From positions 1 through 41,356 of the forward strand of contig CAJJRX010000020.1 of the NCBI GenBank assembly GCA_905194315.1: a DNA stretch of 41,356 nucleotides, given 5' to 3'. This DNA is from an uncultured Sutterella sp. GTDB lineage: Bacteria; Pseudomonadota; Gammaproteobacteria; Burkholderiales; Burkholderiaceae_F. The position numbers and the translations under genes were made by a program. Shown in pieces: positions 1 to 9,599 of this stretch (position 1 is the first letter of the stretch; every line of letters starts with the position of its first letter). The notes under the pieces were generated by a model, which was not told where the DNA came from, ran no database searches, and saw only the letters and a list, made by a program, of their open reading frames with translations.

Positions 1-55
1 GTACGGTGGGTGGTGTGGAAGGGGCAAGTGGGGAATCTCACTTCCCCTATCCGAT
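1..55 (+). mobile_element. 3' end of a group II (probably IIC) intron, partial
   Basis: The first bases read like the 3' strand of intron domain V (GTACGGTGG). A domain VI hairpin follows: GGGG (21-24) and AAGTG (26-30) pair with CACTT (39-43) and CCCC (44-47). The unpaired A at 49 is the candidate branch-point adenosine, six to seven bases before the CCGAT end at 51-55. Group IIC introns typically end in a similar CGAT sequence. Domains I-IV and any reverse transcriptase lie outside the window. The exact 3' splice site could be off by one or two bases. The other end of the window carries the 5' end of an intron of the same class. Confidence 0.68.
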
Positions 56-295
56 CTGTCCGGAACTACTCCTTTTTCAGAAAGAAAAATCGAAGACAGA
101 ACTGAGCAATTTCCCTTAGAATAGCGTCGTTGAATTTCGTATAAAGAGAGCGTGAACGGGAGCGGATCCGCTCTCCAGGCTGTTTTCTGTCCTTGTTCTC
201 AAGGCCTGCTGCCGGTTTGTCCGGCAGAGTTATACCGAAAGAGCGTATAATAATCGTTTTATTTTTAGTATCTACCTCCTTGCGTGGGGCTTTAC
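56..295 (+). promoter_or_regulatory. pyrG leader and probable promoter region
   Basis: This gene-free stretch lies between the intron end and pyrG. It holds an inverted repeat (CTGCCGG 209-215 with CCGGCAG 221-227) without a T tract. A perfect -10 hexamer TATAAT lies at 246-251, but no good -35 is found at the right spacing. Transcription from that -10 would start about 40 bases before the pyrG ATG. The promoter call is inference from the hexamer alone. Confidence 0.35.
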
Positions 296-1954
296 ATGAC
301 CAAGTACGTATTTGTTACCGGCGGCGTTGTCTCTTCTCTGGGTAAAGGCATCGCCGCCGCTTCTTTGGCGGCTATCCTCGAATCTCGTGGCCTGAAGGTG
401 ACGATGATCAAACTCGATCCGTACATCAACGTTGACCCGGGTACGATGTCGCCGTTCCAGCACGGTGAAGTGTTCGTGACCGAAGACGGTGCGGAAACCG
501 ACCTTGACTTAGGGCACTATGAACGTTTCATCTCCACGAAGATGCACAAGCCCAACAACTTCACGTCTGGTCAGATTTATGAAAGCGTGTTGCACAAGGA
601 ACGCCGCGGTGAGTACCTCGGCAAGACCGTGCAGGTGATTCCTCACATCACCAACGAAATTCAGGAATTTATTCAGCGCGGTGCCGCTTCCACCTTTGAT
701 GGAAAGCCTGATGTGGCTGTGGTGGAAATCGGCGGTACGGTCGGTGACATTGAATCGCTTCCCTTCGTTGAAGCTGTCCGTCAGATGTCGTTCCGCGTCG
801 GCCGTAACAACACCTGCTTTATTCATTTGACCCTCTGCCCGTGGATCGCCTCCGCGGGTGAGCTGAAGACAAAACCGACGCAGCACTCCGTGCAGAAGCT
901 GCGTGAAGAGGGCGTTTACCCCGATCTGCTGCTGTGCCGTGCAGAACACATGATCCCTGAAGGGGAGCGCGCCAAGATTTCGCTTTTCTCCAATGTGCCG
1001 ATGGACTGCGTGATCAGCGTGGCTGATGCCAAGACGATCTATGAAGTGCCGCTGATGCTGCATGCTCAGGGTCTTGACGACATCGTCTGCAAGAAGCTCG
1101 GTCTTGAAACCAAACCCGCAGATCTGTCCGCCTGGGAAAACATCGTTCACCGCATCAAGAACCCCGAACGTGAAGTCACGATCGCCATGGTGGGCAAGTA
1201 TGTTGATTACGCCGACAGCTACAAGTCGCTCAATGAGGCACTCTGCCATGCCGGTATCCATACCAACACCCGTGTGAAGACGCTCTTTGTGGACGCCAGC
1301 CAGATCGAAGAGGAAGGCGCTGACAAGATTCTGCGTGACGTTGACGCCATTCTTGTTCCGGGCGGCTTCGGCAAGCGCGGTACCGAAGGCATGATCAGTG
1401 CCATCGAATATGCCCGCGTTAAAAAGATCCCGTATCTCGGTATCTGTCTGGGTATGCAGATGGCTGTGGTTGAATTCGCCCGCCACGTCTGCGGTCTGGG
1501 CGGCGCCAACTCCACCGAGCTTGATCCTGACACGGCCCATCCGGTGGTGGCGCTCATCACCGAGTGGCAGGACCGCTCCGGCAAGATCCAGAAGCGCGAC
1601 GAAACGTCCGATCTCGGCGGCACGATGCGTCTGGGCCGCCAGGAGGTGCCGGTTGAAGAAGGCACGCTCGCGCACAAGATCTACGGTGATGTGGTGGCAG
1701 AACGTCACCGTCACCGCTATGAAGTCAACAACGCCTACGTGGCGCAGTTTGAAGAAAAGGGTATGGTCATTTCCGCCCGTACCCCGACAGAGCATCTCCC
1801 TGAAATGATGGAGCTGCCGGATCATCCGTTCTTCTTCGCCGTGCAGTTCCATCCGGAATTCACGTCGAATCCGCGTTTCGGCCACCCGCTCTTCAAGGCT
1901 TATGTGGAAGCCGCGATTGCGCACAAGGCCGCAAAGGAAGCTGCCGCTCAGTAA
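296..1954 (+). CDS. pyrG: CTP synthase (glutamine hydrolysing)
   Basis: Makes CTP from UTP, ATP and glutamine, the last step of pyrimidine nucleotide synthesis, in the cytosol. The 552-residue product (E. coli about 545) has the N-terminal synthetase domain opening with the P-loop GGVVSSLGKG near residue 10. The C-terminal class I glutamine amidotransferase domain has nucleophile Cys384 in GICLGMQ and the His519/Glu521 pair in FHPEF. I chose ATG at 296 because the protein then starts MTKYVFVTGG, like known PyrG. An in-frame GTG at 284 would add four residues. A GGGG at 286-289 is the only SD-like sequence. It leads the betaproteobacterial pyrG-kdsA-eno-ftsB cluster, but a strong terminator follows, so it is probably its own transcription unit. 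Confidence 0.97.
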   Translation: MTKYVFVTGGVVSSLGKGIAAASLAAILESRGLKVTMIKLDPYINVDPGTMSPFQHGEVFVTEDGAETDLDLGHYERFISTKMHKPNNFTSGQIYESVLHKERRGEYLGKTVQVIPHITNEIQEFIQRGAASTFDGKPDVAVVEIGGTVGDIESLPFVEAVRQMSFRVGRNNTCFIHLTLCPWIASAGELKTKPTQHSVQKLREEGVYPDLLLCRAEHMIPEGERAKISLFSNVPMDCVISVADAKTIYEVPLMLHAQGLDDIVCKKLGLETKPADLSAWENIVHRIKNPEREVTIAMVGKYVDYADSYKSLNEALCHAGIHTNTRVKTLFVDASQIEEEGADKILRDVDAILVPGGFGKRGTEGMISAIEYARVKKIPYLGICLGMQMAVVEFARHVCGLGGANSTELDPDTAHPVVALITEWQDRSGKIQKRDETSDLGGTMRLGRQEVPVEEGTLAHKIYGDVVAERHRHRYEVNNAYVAQFEEKGMVISARTPTEHLPEMMELPDHPFFFAVQFHPEFTSNPRFGHPLFKAYVEAAIAHKAAKEAAAQ

Positions 1955-1979
1955 TGAACGGTGAGTTGACTTTGTAAAG

Positions 1980-2024
1980 AAAAAGGCAGCTCTCACCAGC
2001 AGGTTTGGTGAAACTGCCTTTTTT
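1980..2024 (+). terminator. rho-independent terminator of pyrG
   Basis: AAAGGCAG (1982-1989) pairs with CTGCCTTT (2014-2021). An inner CACCA/TGGTG pair extends the hairpin and a T run ends it. It starts about 25 bases after the pyrG stop. Confidence 0.85.
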
Positions 2025-2239
2025 CTTGAAAAATCAGGCGGTGTGCAGGGCCGCCCGGAAAACGAATTCAAACAAGATTTGTCGCCTCTGCTCTCCGGAG
2101 TTGGGCTACACTTTAGCCTGCAACGGTGATCCCGGTTCCGCTCCCTGGCGAGCCGGTGAGGCACCATGAACTGAACAATTGACTGAGTGCTCTGAATGCC
2201 GCCGGTGGTGCGTGCTTCAGACAGTGAGACTAGAGAAGT

Positions 2240-3115
2240 ATGAAACTTTGTGGTTTTGATATCGGCCTGGACAAGTCGTTTTTCCTGATGGCCGGTCCCT
2301 GTGTGATTGAAAGTGAACAGATGGCGCTCGATATTGCCGGCGTTATGAAAGAGATCACCGGTAAACTGGGGATCCCTTACATTTTCAAGGCCAGCTACGA
2401 CAAGGCCAACCGTACGAGTGAAACCTCGTTTCGCGGTCTCGGGATGGAAGAGGGGCTGCGCATTCTTGCCCGTGTGAAGTCCGAACTCGGTATTCCCGTG
2501 GTCACCGACGTGCACACGAGTGAAGAGGTTCCGGTTGTCGCCGGCGTGGTGGATGTTCTGCAGACGCCCGCCTTCCTGTGCCGTCAGACCGACTTTATTC
2601 ATGCCTGCGCGCTGTCGGGCAAGCCTGTGAACATCAAAAAAGGTCAGTTCCTCGCCCCTGGCGATATGAAGAACGTGGTGGAAAAGGCCCGCGCGGCGGC
2701 ACGCTCCGCCGGCCTTGAAACAGACAATTTCATGGTCTGTGAACGCGGTGCAAGCTTTGGCTACGGCAACCTTGTCTCGGATATGCGCTCGCTTGCCATC
2801 ATGCGCGAAACCGGTGCGCCTGTTGTGTTTGACGCAACTCACTCCGTGCAGCTTCCGGGCGGCAACGGCGGCTCCTCCGGCGGTCAGCGCCAGTTTGTGC
2901 CCGTGCTCGCCCGTTCGGCTGTGGCTGCCGGCGTCTCCGGGCTCTTTATGGAAACCCATCCGAATCCTGCCTGTGCCAAGAGTGACGGTCCCAACGCCGT
3001 GCCGCTCGAAAAGATGTCTGCGCTTCTTGAGAGCCTCGTTGAGCTCGATCGCGTGGTCAAGGCGGCGCCGTTCCTTGAAGACAGCATTAACGACTACAAA
3101 CCATTCAACTGTTAA
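2240..3115 (+). CDS. kdsA: 3-deoxy-D-manno-octulosonate 8-phosphate synthase, metal-dependent type
   Basis: Condenses phosphoenolpyruvate with arabinose 5-phosphate to KDO-8-phosphate, the first committed step to the KDO of the LPS inner core. The 291-residue protein covers the whole TIM-barrel family (E. coli 284). AGPCVIES near residue 18 places Cys21 where metal-independent enzymes such as E. coli KdsA have Asn. THSVQLPGG and FMETHPNP carry the other metal ligands known from Aquifex KdsA. This makes it a class II, divalent-metal enzyme (sequence-based inference). KASYDKANR is the substrate-binding stretch. It precedes eno by 41 bases, so the two are probably co-transcribed. Confidence 0.96.
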   Translation: MKLCGFDIGLDKSFFLMAGPCVIESEQMALDIAGVMKEITGKLGIPYIFKASYDKANRTSETSFRGLGMEEGLRILARVKSELGIPVVTDVHTSEEVPVVAGVVDVLQTPAFLCRQTDFIHACALSGKPVNIKKGQFLAPGDMKNVVEKARAAARSAGLETDNFMVCERGASFGYGNLVSDMRSLAIMRETGAPVVFDATHSVQLPGGNGGSSGGQRQFVPVLARSAVAAGVSGLFMETHPNPACAKSDGPNAVPLEKMSALLESLVELDRVVKAAPFLEDSINDYKPFNC

Positions 3116-3156
3116 GCGTGGCTCAGTGCCACTCACTCCTAAAAGGGAAAAGAAAA

Positions 3157-4446
<1,290 letters not shown>

Positions 4447-4464
4447 CTCTGAGGAACCTTTCTC

Positions 4465-4896
4465 ATGCTTCGCCACGTACCGTTCGTTATTCTCGCCTTG
4501 TGCTTCGGAGTGCTGTCCTATCAGCTCTTCGGGCCTGACGGTGCGTGGTTTCATGCGGAGGATCTGCGCCGTAATCTGGCCGAACAGCAGCGCCAGAACG
4601 AGCAGCAGCGCCTTCGCAATGAAGAGCTCCGTGCGGAGCTCGCGTCGCTCGAGAACGGCAGTGAGGCGATTGAGGAACGCGCAAGGCGTGATCTGTACAT
4701 GGTCAAGGCCGGTGAAATTCTTTTCCGTCTGGAAACGCCGGCCGACTATGAAAAACGCATGACTGAACGTGCAGCCATGCCAGACTACCGCAATCCCGAC
4801 ATCAAGTTCTCACATCCGACTTTCTCCGCCAAACGCTCGGATCTGTACTACGCACCGCGTAATGCCAGAGCGCCGGCCTCGGCGGACAAGCGCTAA
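4465..4896 (+). CDS. ftsB: cell division protein FtsB (septum formation initiator family)
   Basis: Bitopic inner-membrane protein of the FtsQLB complex, which recruits and activates septal peptidoglycan synthesis. The short cytoplasmic start and one membrane helix occupy about residues 5-22. A coiled coil follows (about 30-66, rich in E, Q, R and L), then the conserved EERARRDLYMVKAGEILFRL stretch that resembles E. coli [20 protein letters not shown]. At 143 residues it is about 40 longer than E. coli FtsB, owing to a C-terminal tail rich in Pro, Arg and Ala. SD GAGGA lies before the ATG. The eno-ftsB pairing is standard in beta- and gammaproteobacteria and supports the call. Confidence 0.93.
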   Translation: MLRHVPFVILALCFGVLSYQLFGPDGAWFHAEDLRRNLAEQQRQNEQQRLRNEELRAELASLENGSEAIEERARRDLYMVKAGEILFRLETPADYEKRMTERAAMPDYRNPDIKFSHPTFSAKRSDLYYAPRNARAPASADKR

Positions 4897-4905
4897 AGGC
4901 GCCTG

Positions 4906-4933
4906 AAAAAAAACACCTCCCTGCCGGGAGGTG
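4906..4933 (-). terminator. rho-independent terminator for the minus-strand slyD unit
   Basis: CACCTCCC (4914-4921) and GGGAGGTG (4926-4933) form a perfect 8-bp stem with loop TGCC. The eight A residues at 4906-4913 read as a U tract on the minus strand. It lies between the converging ftsB and slyD genes and has little T tract for the plus strand. Confidence 0.85.
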
Positions 4934-4941
4934 CTTTGCAC

Positions 4942-5571
4942 TCAGCGGATGATGCGCGGCGGTCTGCCCGCCATACGTCCCATCGGAGTGTCATCCTCGT
5001 GGTGATGGTGTTCCGCGAGCTGACGCTCATAGGCCTCATCATCCTCCTCGTCAAAATCCTCGTTCACGATTTTGTCGGCAAACGTGAGGAAGCTCGGCAC
5101 GATCGCAGCCTCGTCACTGAGAGCCTCCGGATCGTCAACCTCCTCAATGTGAAGAACGCGGATTTCAAACTGCAGGGCAATGCCGGCGAGCGGGTGATTG
5201 GCCTCAAGCACGGCCATGCCTTCCGCGACATCGGTGACGCGCCACATGCGGCCGTCAGGCTGCTCGCCCGGAATCTCTTCAAACGTGAGACCGGGGACGA
5301 TCACGTCAGGTTCGCCGAGCTGGCTGGCAGGCACCATCCGGATTGCCTCATCGTCATACTCGCCGAAGGCCTCTTCGGGCTCAAGCTTGATAAAGAAGCC
5401 CTCTCCCTCAAAGCGTCCTTCAAGCGCCTTTTCCAGTTTGGGCAGAATATCGCCGTGTCCGTGCAGGTAGGTGAGCCCCTCGGGGCCGGTTTCTTCAAGA
5501 ATTTTGCCGCTCATGTCGGCCATGCGTACCGACAGGGTGACGAGCCGGTCATTTTCAACCGCTAAAGACAT
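4942..5571 (-). CDS. slyD: FKBP-type peptidyl-prolyl isomerase, SlyD-like
   Basis: Cytosolic prolyl isomerase and chaperone of the SlyD family. In 209 residues it shows the split FKBP fold: YLHGHGDILPKLEKALEG near residue 35 matches the SlyD flap motif. An insert-in-flap chaperone domain spans about 70-125, and NHPLAGIALQFEIRVL resumes the FKBP fold. The tail is acidic and His-rich (EHHHHEDD), and much poorer in metal ligands than the E. coli SlyD tail; no Cys cluster is present. GGAG lies seven bases before the ATG. It follows the DUF805 gene after two bases, so the two are co-transcribed. Confidence 0.88.
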   Translation of the reverse strand: MSLAVENDRLVTLSVRMADMSGKILEETGPEGLTYLHGHGDILPKLEKALEGRFEGEGFFIKLEPEEAFGEYDDEAIRMVPASQLGEPDVIVPGLTFEEIPGEQPDGRMWRVTDVAEGMAVLEANHPLAGIALQFEIRVLHIEEVDDPEALSDEAAIVPSFLTFADKIVNEDFDEEDDEAYERQLAEHHHHEDDTPMGRMAGRPPRIIR

Positions 5572-5573
5572 TT

Positions 5574-6041
5574 TTAAACTCCACTTCTGATTGCACCAGA
5601 GGGCGTAAAGCCGCGGGTTTCATCCGGCAGGCTTTTCCGGCCGGGCCAGAGCAGGGCAATCGGAATCACAATAAACCAGGGTTCGGGCAGACACAGCAGA
5701 AGCGCTGCCGCCCCGGATTTTCCCATATCATGCAGACGGCGTGCAGTCGCCGCCATCGTATAAAAAAGCAGTGCGTTGGTGATCAGCGGGATGGGATACT
5801 CCCCGAGCCACATGATCACCGAGTCCGGAATCTGCTCCTCCCAGTCTGCCGCGGCCATGGCAAGCACATACATCAGCATGAAAAGCGATCCCGCAATGAG
5901 AAGCGAAACCGCATACTCGCGCCGGGAGGCTTTACGCTGAGGATTGTAGGCATCGCCGAGACGTATGGCCAGATCGACAAACCGGTTGGACAATTTCAGA
6001 GCACGCTCACAGAAAGGTTTCAGAAACGAAAGCCCCGTCAC
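5574..6041 (-). CDS. DUF805 family inner-membrane protein
   Basis: A 155-residue membrane protein of unknown function. The family hallmark RRLHDMGKSG is near residue 103. Three to four hydrophobic helices are seen at about 46-66, 76-96 and 112-132. The stretch RKASRREY before the first helix fits the basic N-terminal motif of DUF805 proteins. The start used is GTG at 6041 with no clear SD, so a later start is possible. It sits directly upstream of slyD with a two-base gap and about 40 bases after bamC, all on the same strand, so the three may form one unit. No functional inference from context is safe. Confidence 0.78.
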   Translation of the reverse strand: MTGLSFLKPFCERALKLSNRFVDLAIRLGDAYNPQRKASRREYAVSLLIAGSLFMLMYVLAMAAADWEEQIPDSVIMWLGEYPIPLITNALLFYTMAATARRLHDMGKSGAAALLLCLPEPWFIVIPIALLWPGRKSLPDETRGFTPSGAIRSGV

Positions 6042-6083
6042 TTCACTGGAGGTGACAGGGCCTGGGGGCAGACGCAGCCGGGC

Positions 6084-7238
6084 TTAGCGGAGCTGTTCAG
6101 CCAGCAGCGTCAGAATGTTCGAGGCAACCCCCGTGGGATCGGCACCGCCGTCAGGGCCCTGAACCGTCAGGCGGCTCGTCGTGGCGCCGTTGTCAAGGTG
6201 CAGACGGTACTGCGGAGCTTCAACAGCGGCATCCGAGTTGAACATTTTGTCAAAGAGACCGCGTTCGGACTTCTTCTGACGTTCATAGGCCGGATCGAGG
6301 TAGCGCACGAGGTAGTAGCCCGAGGAGCGGTCACGGTCGACAACTTCAAAGCCCATGCGGTCAACAACGAGGCCGAGTGTGCGCCAGGCGCGGTCAAACG
6401 GTTCGTTGATGTCAACGGCCGTCAGATTGCCCTGCGCATCTTTCACAGGGTTGCTGAGCGCGGTCTGCGGCGTCACGTCCTTGCTGGGCACTTCAGCTGT
6501 GCTCTTGACAGCTTTCTGAGCCGGATTGAGTTCGTTTTCAATGTGCAGCGCCAGACGCTTGAGCATTTCGGCTTCAAGCACAGGGTCGGAGGGACCGGGC
6601 TGCCAGCGGGAGGATTCCTTGTCATGACCGGTGAGCACTTCAACCATGCTGCGGTGCGTGATATACACGTCACTCGTGCCGTCGGTATTGCGTTCCACGC
6701 GGGCGCGGTACTGATCGCGCTCACCCGTGGAGTAGGCAAAGTCGATCACCTTGCCGAGTGTCTGGCGGATGAAGTCCTGCGGAAGCTTGGCCTTGTTCTC
6801 AGCCCAGCCTGTTTCAATGTAACCGGTCTTGGGATCCTGCGAGGCGATGTTCAGACCGACCGTGCCCCAGAAGTCCTGAAGAATCGGCCAGACGTTCTGG
6901 GCATCCATCTTCACATGCAGCCAGCGGGTATTGCCGTCACGCATCATCGTCGAGAGCGTGGTTTTCTGCACGATGTTATCCGTGCGCTCCTGCGGAGCCT
7001 GACTGGCCTGAGCGCGGGCGGCTTCGGCGTTGGCACTCACAGCACCGCGGCGGGCGGGAATATCAAAGCGGTCATTCTGGGGAATCGGAGCCAAATCGGG
7101 CGGCACTTCCAGATTCGTACGAGATTGTGCGGCGCTGTATTGGACCTTGTCATCGCTAAAGTTAACCCCTAAAGCGGAGCACCCGCCCAACGCAACAAGA
7201 GCAGGGGCTAACGCCATGCACAAGAATCGTTTGTTCAT
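6084..7238 (-). CDS. bamC: outer-membrane protein assembly lipoprotein BamC
   Basis: Lipoprotein of the BAM complex that inserts beta-barrel proteins into the outer membrane. The signal peptide ends in the lipobox LGGC with Cys20, the lipidation site. VQYSAAQSRTNLEVPPDL then matches the BamC unstructured N-terminal segment that binds BamD. Two helix-grip domains follow, each with a VDRAW- or TRWLHV-type strand (about 95-210 and 260-380). The length of 384 residues is slightly above E. coli (344). I chose the ATG at 7238 because AGGA lies five bases upstream; an ATG two codons earlier overlaps that SD. In many relatives dapA precedes bamC, but here a methyltransferase gene 200 bases away takes that place. 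Confidence 0.88.
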   Translation of the reverse strand: MNKRFLCMALAPALVALGGCSALGVNFSDDKVQYSAAQSRTNLEVPPDLAPIPQNDRFDIPARRGAVSANAEAARAQASQAPQERTDNIVQKTTLSTMMRDGNTRWLHVKMDAQNVWPILQDFWGTVGLNIASQDPKTGYIETGWAENKAKLPQDFIRQTLGKVIDFAYSTGERDQYRARVERNTDGTSDVYITHRSMVEVLTGHDKESSRWQPGPSDPVLEAEMLKRLALHIENELNPAQKAVKSTAEVPSKDVTPQTALSNPVKDAQGNLTAVDINEPFDRAWRTLGLVVDRMGFEVVDRDRSSGYYLVRYLDPAYERQKKSERGLFDKMFNSDAAVEAPQYRLHLDNGATTSRLTVQGPDGGADPTGVASNILTLLAEQLR

Positions 7239-7444
7239 AATCATCCTTCAAATTGAATTTCTGGTGAAGATTGTCCGTTCCGCCGCATCTGCGATGCTAG
7301 GAATGAGAGTTATCCTGTGTCCCGGCCGGCACCCTGAAAGAGCACCGGCAAACGGGGTAACGTTAAAACTCTTTGATTCTATCAAAATACAGGTACTGTG
7401 ACACGGCTCGAGATTCAAAAGAGTGAAACCGAGTTTAGCGCCGC

Positions 7445-8014
7445 TCACTCGGTACCGAGCGGATAGGCAAGAGGTTCTGCACGGCTCGGTTTTGCATAGG
7501 CGAGGCGGCACATGGCCAGATTCCGGCTGGTGATCCCCTGCTCGAGTGCCACAAGACGCGCTCCGGCGGGGATAAAACCGAGAATCTCGTTTTCCGCCCA
7601 GGAATGTGCGTCCCGTGCCGGACGGCCCCAGATATCACGGTTGGCTCGCAGGAACGTCTCCATAATGAAGATTCCGCCCTCACGCAGGGACCGCCAGTAG
7701 TGCTCAAAGTGGTCACGGAAAAGATAGTTGGTCACCACGATGGCATCAAAGCGTTCCGCCTCCCAGGGCCATTCCTCCCCTTCGAGATCTCTCGCTTCAA
7801 CGGTCAGTCCGGGCGTACCCACAAGGGGCTCCATGGCGTGTACGTCCATATCCACGGCCGTGACGGAGAATCCGTTCAGAAGAAACCAGGCCGTGTGGCG
7901 CCCTGCGCCGCAGGCTACATCAAGAACATGACCGCGCGGGCGGATAAGCGGGGCAAAACGGGTCACCCACCGTGACGGGGTGATCATAGCCGGGCAGCTG
8001 CCGGGAGTAAACAT
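7445..8014 (-). CDS. class I SAM-dependent methyltransferase, substrate unknown
   Basis: A 189-residue Rossmann-fold methyltransferase. Motif I is HVLDVACGAGRHTAW near residue 30 and binds S-adenosylmethionine. VTAVDMD is motif II, and FDAIVVTNYLFRD is motif IV at about 92-105. It resembles small TehB-like methyltransferases, but nothing identifies the substrate. The ATG at 8014 is preceded by a perfect GGAGG at five bases. A TTG four codons earlier overlaps the SD and is unlikely. The gene starts 12 bases after the site-2-protease-like gene and shares its strand. A palindrome CTCGGTACCGAG overlaps its last codons. Confidence 0.85.
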   Translation of the reverse strand: MFTPGSCPAMITPSRWVTRFAPLIRPRGHVLDVACGAGRHTAWFLLNGFSVTAVDMDVHAMEPLVGTPGLTVEARDLEGEEWPWEAERFDAIVVTNYLFRDHFEHYWRSLREGGIFIMETFLRANRDIWGRPARDAHSWAENEILGFIPAGARLVALEQGITSRNLAMCRLAYAKPSRAEPLAYPLGTE

Positions 8015-8026
8015 AACGACCTCCAA

Positions 8027-8683
8027 TCAGATAACCAGAGAAACAACCCACTTGCCGAAGACAATGAACGGGTAGGCCACATAGTGCAGCAGCCCGAACA
8101 TCAGCAGTCCGAGCAGAATCCACTGCCCGTACGGCGTAATGCGGTCATAGACCCGGGCAAGCGGTTCGGGCAGCAGGTGCAGCACGATATTTCCGCCGTC
8201 CAGCGGCGGCAGAGGGATAAGGTTAAAGGCCATCAGCATCAGGTTGACGGCAACCCCGGCTTTGGCAACCTCGAAGAAAAAATCCTCATAGATGCCGAGC
8301 ATGATGATCAGTTTGAGCAGAAGCACCCAGCCGATGGCCTGAAGGAGATTACACAGCGGTCCGGCCACGGCGGTGAGCGCAAATTTCTGACGCCATTTCC
8401 CTCTGAAGTTCATCGGATTCACAGGAACAGGTTTGGCCCAGCCGAAAACCGGCATAAAGCCGCCGGAGAGGGCGGACATAATAAAGAGGACGCCCGGAAC
8501 CAGCAGGGTGCCGACCGGATCGATATGGTTGATGGGGTTGATCGTCAGACGCCCCATGCGTTTTGCAGTCGGATCTCCGAGTCTGTATGCCATCCAGCCG
8601 TGTGCGACCTCATGCAGAGTGATGGCAAAAAGCAGCGGGATGGTATAGGCGCAGATTGTCTGAATAAACATCGGGCCAAACAT
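8027..8683 (-). CDS. M50 family site-2-protease-like membrane metalloprotease
   Basis: A polytopic inner-membrane zinc protease of the compact S2P type, 218 residues with about five to six helices. The zinc site is HEVAHGW near residue 24 (HExxH). NLIPLPPLDGG near 155 supplies the third ligand Asp. No PDZ domain is present, unlike RseP, so this is the short stand-alone type whose substrate is usually unknown. AGGAG lies about ten bases before the ATG. In relatives this gene is often grouped with a PHP phosphoesterase and a Sua5/YciO/YrdC-type gene. Here the PHP gene is directly upstream (76 to 77 bases) and no Sua5-type gene is between. Confidence 0.88.
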   Translation of the reverse strand: MFGPMFIQTICAYTIPLLFAITLHEVAHGWMAYRLGDPTAKRMGRLTINPINHIDPVGTLLVPGVLFIMSALSGGFMPVFGWAKPVPVNPMNFRGKWRQKFALTAVAGPLCNLLQAIGWVLLLKLIIMLGIYEDFFFEVAKAGVAVNLMLMAFNLIPLPPLDGGNIVLHLLPEPLARVYDRITPYGQWILLGLLMFGLLHYVAYPFIVFGKWVVSLVI

Positions 8684-8759
8684 GGCGGATAAACTCCTTT
8701 AGGCCTGTGAGCCATATGTCGGTGGTTTCGGAACGGACATGCCGTGCAAACCGCAGGCA

Positions 8760-9599
8760 TCAGCGCCCGAGCACGGTCCAGACGGGGACAAGATCTCCGG
8801 GAATGAGTCCCTGCATGCCCGGCTGCGGACGGTCGCTGTCAAAACTGTGGAAATCGGAGCCGGTGCTCGCGAGAAAACCCATCTGACGGCAGACATTACT
8901 GTAGTACTCGTTGGCGCGCTGGGACTGTGAGCCGGAGACGACTTCAATCGCGTCGCCGCCGAGCTTTTTAAAGTCCTGCATAAGCGCATCGGCCATCCAC
9001 AGTTCCTTGAAGTGATAGCGTCCGGGGTGAGCCACGACGGCCAGACCGCCGGCGCTGTGAATGAGTTCAACCACTTCGGCAAGTGACGGCCACTCGATCC
9101 TCACGCAGCAGGATTTGTTGCTCGAGAGATATTTGTCAAAGGCGGCCTGATACGAGTCCACATACCCCTGCTGATAAAGCCAGCGGGCAAAGTGGGTGCG
9201 AGAGAGGTTGTCTTTGTTTTCCGCAAGGGCGAGAGCCCCTTCGTAGGCGCCTTCAATACCGGCGACCTCCCGGAGTTTTTCGCCGATTACGCGCCCGCGG
9301 TAGTCGCGTTTGGTGCAGACATCGCGGAAAAAGCGTTCAACACCGGCGCTCTCAGGGTCCATTCCCAGACCGACAACGTGAATCACACTGTCGGCCCAGA
9401 GCGTGGAGACCTCCACCCCGGGGATGAATCGCATGCCGAAATCTTCCGCCGTGCGCTGCGCCTGATGCACACCATCCATGGTGTCATGGTCGGTGAGGGA
9501 AACCATTTCCACACCATTCTCATGCGCTAAAGTCATCACCTCTGCCGGGGTAAGCCGGCCGTCTGAAACTGTTGAATGCATGTGAAGGTCTACTAGCAT
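8760..9599 (-). CDS. rnm: PHP-domain phosphoesterase, RNase AM / TrpH / YciV family
   Basis: Metal-dependent phosphoesterase. Characterised relatives hydrolyse 3',5'-nucleoside bisphosphates and act as a 5'-3' exonuclease that matures rRNA 5' ends. The PHP metal motifs are all present: VDLHMHSTVSDG at the N-terminus, SLTDHDTMDG near 35, PGVEVS near 60, VVAHPGRY near 190 and STGSDFHS near 246. The length of 279 residues is typical. I place the start at ATG 9599, so that the protein begins MLVDLHMHS as in the family; a GTG five codons upstream is in frame. Neither start has a good SD. It heads the minus-strand group with the M50 protease and methyltransferase. Confidence 0.87.
   Translation of the reverse strand: MLVDLHMHSTVSDGRLTPAEVMTLAHENGVEMVSLTDHDTMDGVHQAQRTAEDFGMRFIPGVEVSTLWADSVIHVVGLGMDPESAGVERFFRDVCTKRDYRGRVIGEKLREVAGIEGAYEGALALAENKDNLSRTHFARWLYQQGYVDSYQAAFDKYLSSNKSCCVRIEWPSLAEVVELIHSAGGLAVVAHPGRYHFKELWMADALMQDFKKLGGDAIEVVSGSQSQRANEYYSNVCRQMGFLASTGSDFHSFDSDRPQPGMQGLIPGDLVPVWTVLGR

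Noticed and set aside
2026..2239. Promoter for kdsA using TTGACT near 2178
   Set aside because: No -10 at a proper distance was found, so I do not call it.
509..3136. An 875-codon open frame antisense to pyrG and kdsA
   Set aside because: It spans two well-identified genes and a terminator on the other strand and has no family features.
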